Shown piece after piece: positions 46,784 through 50,802 of a DNA stretch of 50,802 bases; the stretch's first letter is position 1, and the number at the start of each line of letters is the position of its first letter. A program made the translations under genes and the position numbers. The notes beneath the pieces were generated by a model. The model did no database searches. It saw nothing but the letters and a program-made list of their open reading frames with translations, and was not told where the DNA came from. The stretch comes from CAZGQY01 sp964528035 (GTDB lineage: Bacteria > Pseudomonadota > Gammaproteobacteria > Methylococcales > UBA1147): positions 1 through 50,802 of the forward strand of contig CAZGQY010000008.1 in the NCBI GenBank assembly GCA_964528035.1. The letters are read 5' to 3'.

Positions 46784-48571
46784 ATGGCTCAAAGCTACAA
46801 AATAATAGAACACGCTTACGATACGCTGGTTGTCGGGGCGGGGGGTGCTGGCCTCAGGGCAACCTTTGGCATGGCCGAAAAAGGACTAAAAACAGCCTGT
46901 CTGACAAAGGTATTTCCTACTCGTAGCCACACGGCTGCAGCACAAGGCGGCATCAGTGCAGCACTTGGCAACATGAACGAAGACGACTGGCGCTGGCATA
47001 TGTACGATACCATCAAAGGATCGGATTGGCTGGGTGACCAGGATGCCATCGAATATATGTGCCGGGAGGCTATCCCTTCTATCATTGAGCTGGAACATTA
47101 CGGTGTACCGTTTTCCAGAACTCCGGAAGGTAAAATCTACCAACGGCCGTTCGGCGGTATGACCACTCATTTCGGCGAAGGCACAGCACAAAGAACCTGT
47201 GCAGCAGCAGATTTGACCGGACATGCGATATTGGCCACCCTGTATCAAAACGCACTGAAATTTGACGCCGAATTCTTTGTTGAATACATCGCACTCGATT
47301 TAATCATGGAAGACGGCGAATGTCGGGGAGTGCTCGCCTGGTGCCTGGATGACGGGCAGCTGCATTTATTTCGTGCCCACGCAACCATTCTCGCAACTGG
47401 CGGATACGGTCGCTGCTACCTGTCCTGCACTTCAGCTCATACCTGTACAGGAGATGGCAATGCAATGGCCTTGCGCGCCGGAGTACCGTTACAGGACATG
47501 GAATTTGTACAATTTCACCCCACCGGTATTTATGGTTCAGGATGTTTAATTACAGAAGGCTCACGTGGAGAAGGTGGTTATCTGACGAACTCCGAAGGCG
47601 AACGCTTTATGGAACGATATGCACCCAGTGCCAAAGACCTGGCCTCTCGCGATGTCGTCAGTCGTTCAATTACCATAGAAGTCCGTGAAGGTCGTGGAGT
47701 CGGAACCGAAAAAGATCACGCACACCTGCATCTGGAACACCTGGGACCGGAAGTGATTCAGGAACGTTTACCCGGTATTGCCGAAACAGCGCGAATATTT
47801 GCCGGTGTTGATGTCACTAAACAGCCTATTCCAATTATTCCTACCGTACATTACAACATGGGTGGAATACCAACCAACTACAAGGGTGAAGTCGTAACCC
47901 TGAAAGACGGAAACCCCGATACAGTTGTACCTGGATTAATGGCAATCGGTGAAGCTGCCTGTGTATCGGTACATGGGGCGAATCGTCTGGGATCAAATTC
48001 TTTACTTGATTTAGTCGTATTCGGTCGGTCTGCCGCGATCCGTTGCTCAGAATTAATTAAATCAAGAACTCCGCATAAACCCCTTTCAGATAATGCCTGT
48101 GAGAAAGCATTAGATCGTTTTGACGGGCTGCGCTACGCCAGTGGCGAAAATAAAACCGCAGACATCCGGCTCGACATGCAAAGAACCATGCAGAATCATG
48201 CAGCGGTATTTCGAACCGGCGAAGTTTTGACCGAAGGGGTCGAGAAAATGAAGCAGGTCGAAAATTTATTCAAAAGCGTAGCCGTAGCGGATCGCTCACT
48301 GGTCTGGAATACAGATCTGGTAGAAACACTGGAACTCGATAATTTGATAAGCCAGGCTTCAGTCACCATTCGATCTGCGGAAAACCGCAAAGAGAGCCGA
48401 GGCGGACATGCTCGGGAAGATTATCCTGATCGTGACGACAAAGACTGGATGAAACATACTGTAACCTGGCGCGAAGATGACGGCAGTACTCGTATCGACT
48501 ACCGTCCGGTTCATATGAAAACTTTGACGGACGAAGTTGAAGTCATACCGCCGAAAAAACGGGTGTACTGA
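46784..48571 (+). CDS. sdhA: Succinate dehydrogenase flavoprotein subunit
   Basis: This 595-residue subunit oxidises succinate to fumarate. The FAD-binding GAGGAGLRA (18-26) and the covalent-flavin histidine in RSHTAAAQGG (His49) are visible, with HFGEGTAQRTCAAADLTGH and HYNMGGIPTN later. The length matches the family (588-600). sdhB follows after 80 bases. The C-terminal DYRPVHMKTLT is conserved. Confidence 0.97.
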   Translation: MAQSYKIIEHAYDTLVVGAGGAGLRATFGMAEKGLKTACLTKVFPTRSHTAAAQGGISAALGNMNEDDWRWHMYDTIKGSDWLGDQDAIEYMCREAIPSIIELEHYGVPFSRTPEGKIYQRPFGGMTTHFGEGTAQRTCAAADLTGHAILATLYQNALKFDAEFFVEYIALDLIMEDGECRGVLAWCLDDGQLHLFRAHATILATGGYGRCYLSCTSAHTCTGDGNAMALRAGVPLQDMEFVQFHPTGIYGSGCLITEGSRGEGGYLTNSEGERFMERYAPSAKDLASRDVVSRSITIEVREGRGVGTEKDHAHLHLEHLGPEVIQERLPGIAETARIFAGVDVTKQPIPIIPTVHYNMGGIPTNYKGEVVTLKDGNPDTVVPGLMAIGEAACVSVHGANRLGSNSLLDLVVFGRSAAIRCSELIKSRTPHKPLSDNACEKALDRFDGLRYASGENKTADIRLDMQRTMQNHAAVFRTGEVLTEGVEKMKQVENLFKSVAVADRSLVWNTDLVETLELDNLISQASVTIRSAENRKESRGGHAREDYPDRDDKDWMKHTVTWREDDGSTRIDYRPVHMKTLTDEVEVIPPKKRVY

Positions 48572-48651
48572 GCATTAGGGCTGTCTTAACATTAGATTTC
48601 AACATCATTAAGACTCCAATATAACGTGGATTAAACAACTCTGGAAAAGCA

Positions 48652-49431
48652 ATGGTCGAATTTACACTTCCGAAAAATTCCGTAGTCCAACCGGGTAAGG
48701 AATATCTTTCTAAGGACGGCAAAGGAAATCTGAAACGGGTAGAGGTCTATCGCTGGGAGCCGGATTCTGGTGATAATCCACGCATGGATGTTTATGAAGT
48801 TGATTTAGATACCTGTGGTCCGATGATATTGGACGTCATTATCAAAATCAAAAATGAGATTGATTCTACTCTGGCGTTCAGGCGCTCCTGTCGTGAAGGG
48901 GTATGCGGTTCCTGTGCAATGAATATCAATGGCAAAAATTCCTTGGCCTGCACTAAAGCAATCGAAGATTTTGACGATACGCTTCGCATCTATCCCCTAC
49001 CCCATATGGATGTTGTCAAAGATTTAATTCCGGATCTGACCCATTTTTATGCCCAATATGCGTCGATTAAACCCTGGATCGAAACCCAAACACCAGCTCC
49101 AGCGGATAGAGAACGATTACAAAGCATAGAAGATCGCTCGAAACTTGACGGTTTATATGAATGTATACTGTGCGCCTGTTGTTCTACCAGCTGTCCCAGC
49201 TATTGGTGGAACAGCGAACGCTATCTGGGCCCCGCTATTCTTTTGCAGGCTTATCGATGGATCGCCGATACCCGCGATGAAAATACCGGGGAACGACTCG
49301 ACGAACTCGAAGACCCGTTTAAACTGTACCGCTGCCATACAATTATGTCCTGCACGGACACCTGTCCTAAAGGTTTGAATCCCGCTAAAGCAATTGCCGA
49401 GATAAAAAAACTCATTGTAGAACGTCAATGA
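48652..49431 (+). CDS. sdhB: Succinate dehydrogenase iron-sulfur subunit
   Basis: This 259-residue protein carries three clusters: [2Fe-2S] ligands in SCREGVCGSCAMNING, a CILCACCSTSCP motif, and CHTIMSCTDTCPKG for the remaining [4Fe-4S] and [3Fe-4S] clusters. It passes electrons from SdhA to quinone. It is about 20 residues longer than usual at the N-terminus. sdhE follows after 10 bases. Confidence 0.97.
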   Translation: MVEFTLPKNSVVQPGKEYLSKDGKGNLKRVEVYRWEPDSGDNPRMDVYEVDLDTCGPMILDVIIKIKNEIDSTLAFRRSCREGVCGSCAMNINGKNSLACTKAIEDFDDTLRIYPLPHMDVVKDLIPDLTHFYAQYASIKPWIETQTPAPADRERLQSIEDRSKLDGLYECILCACCSTSCPSYWWNSERYLGPAILLQAYRWIADTRDENTGERLDELEDPFKLYRCHTIMSCTDTCPKGLNPAKAIAEIKKLIVERQ

Positions 49432-49441
49432 TTGTTTTGGT

Positions 49442-49690
49442 GTGAGCACCAAATCCCGACTCAAATGGCTCTGCAGGCGGGGCACGTTGGAATTGGATAT
49501 ACTCCTGAGTCGCTATCTGGAACAGGGCTATGACAATGGAGATGAACTCGAGAAACAGGACTTCGAACGACTATTGGCATTACAGGACAGCGTACTGCAG
49601 CGCTATTTTATCGATCAGAACGACCCAGACGATACGTCTCTAAATAATATTGTCAACATCATCCGGTCTATCCCTGCGGATCGTTCCTGA
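49442..49690 (+). CDS. sdhE: FAD assembly factor SdhE
   Basis: This 82-residue factor promotes covalent FAD attachment to SdhA. The key RGxxE motif is in CRRGTLELD (residues 13-17). It starts at a GTG and overlaps the ygfX gene that follows by 41 bases. Confidence 0.92.
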   Translation: MSTKSRLKWLCRRGTLELDILLSRYLEQGYDNGDELEKQDFERLLALQDSVLQRYFIDQNDPDDTSLNNIVNIIRSIPADRS

Positions 49691-50084
49691 ACGTTCCCGA
49701 TTATATCTCGCACTCATCGGTGTCACCCATACTCTCGCCCTGTTTGGCGTCTCAATTAATGCACTACCCTACTGGATTAAAGGCCTACTGTTTTTAACCG
49801 TAATGGTTTCTTATTTTTGGTCTCTCACAAATTATCTGAACAATGGCTTTGGTCAATCAGTGATTTCTTATAACGAATGGGATGGATGGGGGTTACAACG
49901 AATTGAGGAAGAGTGGAACTCCGTGAAATTACTGGGTTCCAGCATTCGAACCCAGCACTTGTCTATCCTTCATTTCCGAACAGAATCAGGTCAATTCCAA
50001 GCCGTTTTAGTTTTCAAAGACAGCCTCGATGCAGAAAGTTACCGCCAGCTTCAAGTGGTACTGCGGGTAGTGGGTAGTGGGTAG
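49650..50084 (+). CDS. ygfX: YgfX-like membrane protein
   Basis: This 144-residue protein has two membrane helices (about 20-36 and 42-60) and a C-terminal soluble domain, the YgfX/CptA layout that usually follows sdhE. The E. coli homologue interacts with cytoskeletal proteins. The TTG at 49650 is the likely start, inside sdhE, with no ATG available nearby. The last codons and the stop lie in the seven-base repeat at 50065-50091, so slippage would change the C-terminus. Confidence 0.8.
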   Translation: MSTSSGLSLRIVPERSRLYLALIGVTHTLALFGVSINALPYWIKGLLFLTVMVSYFWSLTNYLNNGFGQSVISYNEWDGWGLQRIEEEWNSVKLLGSSIRTQHLSILHFRTESGQFQAVLVFKDSLDAESYRQLQVVLRVVGSG

Positions 50085-50091
50085 TGGGTAG
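50065..50091 (+). repeat. Tandem repeat GGGTAGT
   Basis: Three exact copies and one partial copy of GGGTAGT run from 50065 to 50091 and cover the ygfX stop codon. Seven is not a multiple of three, so gain or loss of a unit would shift the reading frame. Confidence 0.9.
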
Positions 50092-50175
50092 AATAAACAA
50101 TAACGAGTACCTCCTAAATAGAACTTGAAGTTTTCTATCTGATCTATATATCGCTTCGTACCCAGTGATATTTTT

Positions 50176-50487
50176 TCATTTTGTATTACTCGAACTGATC
50201 AATACCGAACCCAGTGGACTGTTTAATACGTTTTTATACAAAAACACCAACGCGTTCAAGGCTTGATTCTGAGTGCTCGCAGCAACATTTCCAGCAACAG
50301 CCAAATCCGTTAAAAACTGCCCCACCTCGACTTCACCCATTTCCGAAGGATGCCGTAATTGGTGAAAATAAATGAATCGTTTTATCCACGCAACGTAGGT
50401 TTGTTCGGTACGATAGCTGTAGTGTTTTACCCGAATAGCTCCGCGAACTTTCTCAAGTAACGGTGATTTTTGTTTTGAGTGAGTCAT
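50176..50487 (-). pseudogene. Truncated integron integrase (IntI-like) fragment
   Basis: These 103 residues cover only the N-terminal SAM-like DNA-binding domain of an integron-type tyrosine recombinase: AIRVKHYSYRTEQTYVAWI, RHPSEMGEVEVGQFL and VAASTQNQALNALVFLYK. The match stops at about residue 93 (VLNSPLG) and the rest, up to the stop, is unrelated, so the catalytic domain is missing. A full IntI is about 320 residues. ATG 50487 is preferred to an in-frame TTG at 50499. It is a remnant, not an active enzyme. Confidence 0.85.
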
Positions 50488-50514
50488 TTTCGGATTCAAC
50501 TATTATGTGTATTT

Positions 50515-50542
50515 CTTTACAGTGTATTTATATACAGTAAAG
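50515..50542 (-). promoter_or_regulatory. LexA-box-like palindrome upstream of the integrase fragment
   Basis: On the minus strand the core reads TACTGTATATAAATACACTGTA, close to the LexA consensus CTGT-N8-ACAG: the first half is exact and the second is ACAC. The flanks CTTTAC...GTAAAG extend the symmetry. It lies about 28 bases before the integrase start. Integron integrases are known LexA targets, which supports the reading. Confidence 0.45.
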
Positions 50543-50750
50543 AAAAACATTTAGAGCGTCAAGCCCTGTGTTTTTTCTTGGCCGTCATATTGCAGATATC
50601 TTATTAAGCATTCGATAGAGGATTGTGTACGTAGAGTTTTGAAATTAATAGGGTTATGATTAGCCTTATGAATAATGGAATCGATACTGAAAAACTACAT
50701 ATGTCGCAATGTGCCGTAGAGTTCCACGGCAAGTTGCGGTCTACTCACTG
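50543..50750. other. Region between the integrase fragment and the intron-like end
   Basis: No gene is seen. A GCCGT...ACGGC stem (about 50712-50729) is present and might be part of an exon structure or of the element at the right edge. Confidence 0.3.
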
Positions 50751-50802
50751 GTCGAGTAAGCAAGGGGAACCTCCCCCCAAGCTTCTCACAGAACCGTACG
50801 TG
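50751..50802 (-). mobile_element. 3' end of a group II intron (partial, cut by the window edge)
   Basis: On the minus strand the edge reads CACGTACGGTTC, like the 3' strand of group II intron domain V (AGCCGT...ACGGTTC). A domain VI-like hairpin follows: AAGC-TT-GGGG...CCCC-TT-GCTT (50784-50758). The 3' end is placed near 50751 (ACTCGAC). The rest of the intron, with any reverse transcriptase, would lie beyond the window. The same bases can be read as an open frame, a frequent mis-annotation. The exact 3' boundary is uncertain. Confidence 0.45.

Noticed and set aside
1..50802. CRISPR arrays, rRNA or tRNA genes
   Set aside because: No regularly spaced repeats and no rRNA or tRNA-like structures were seen in reading the window; a dedicated scan was not possible.

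Overview
The window looks like chromosomal DNA of a free-living, aerobic gammaproteobacterium of moderate G+C. The evidence is an sdhCDAB-sdhE-ygfX operon, coaX followed by a SPOR-domain gene, ygfZ, ctaA, gcvT-gcvP and ftsH, together with many c-di-GMP and two-component genes. I cannot name the genus. No rRNA, tRNA or CRISPR array was seen.

Region by region. 1-1100: three small minus-strand genes, two of them lipoproteins. 1299-2921: a TldD/PmbA-type protease. 3281-9949: a plus-strand set of six genes: a HerA-like ATPase, a four-helix membrane coiled-coil protein, a membrane-anchored protein resembling a VWA domain, a MotA/TolQ/ZorA-like membrane protein with a very long coiled coil, a single-pass coiled-coil partner and a 75-residue protein. 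9999-14898: a secreted two-repeat protein, a periplasmic rhodanese, ftsH and a YeeZ-like NAD(P)-binding protein. 14978-19998: a cNMP-domain/patatin protein and an Amt-PAS-GGDEF-EAL fusion. 20170-25918: gcvT-gcvP, a palindromic repeat and a PLP-dependent decarboxylase. 26035-31754: a DUF4331 / TPR lipoprotein / HupE-UreJ cluster next to an ECF sigma factor and a cupin. 31996-37558: a tight operon of a YfiR-TonB_C fusion, a CHASE8-like hybrid histidine kinase and an HDOD-REC-GGDEF protein. 37799-40623: a two-gene unit of a PhnD-like periplasmic binding protein with a C-terminal membrane anchor and a PAP2-TIR fusion. 40690-50084: coaX, a SPOR protein, ctaA, an HDOD protein, ygfZ, a very small SDHAF4-type gene, sdhC, sdhD, sdhA, sdhB, sdhE and ygfX. 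50176-50802: a truncated integron integrase with a LexA-like palindrome upstream, then what looks like the 3' end of a group II intron running off the window.

The two most promising uncharacterised systems are the PhnD-like/PAP2-TIR pair (37799-40623) and the HerA/coiled-coil/MotA-like operon (3281-9949). The first joins a periplasmic sensor, a membrane lipid-phosphatase-like domain and a cytosolic TIR domain whose expected catalytic residues are all present. The second resembles a motor-driven envelope complex coupled to a DNA-translocase-type ATPase. Both sit between housekeeping genes. Functions for both are inferred from domains, not demonstrated.
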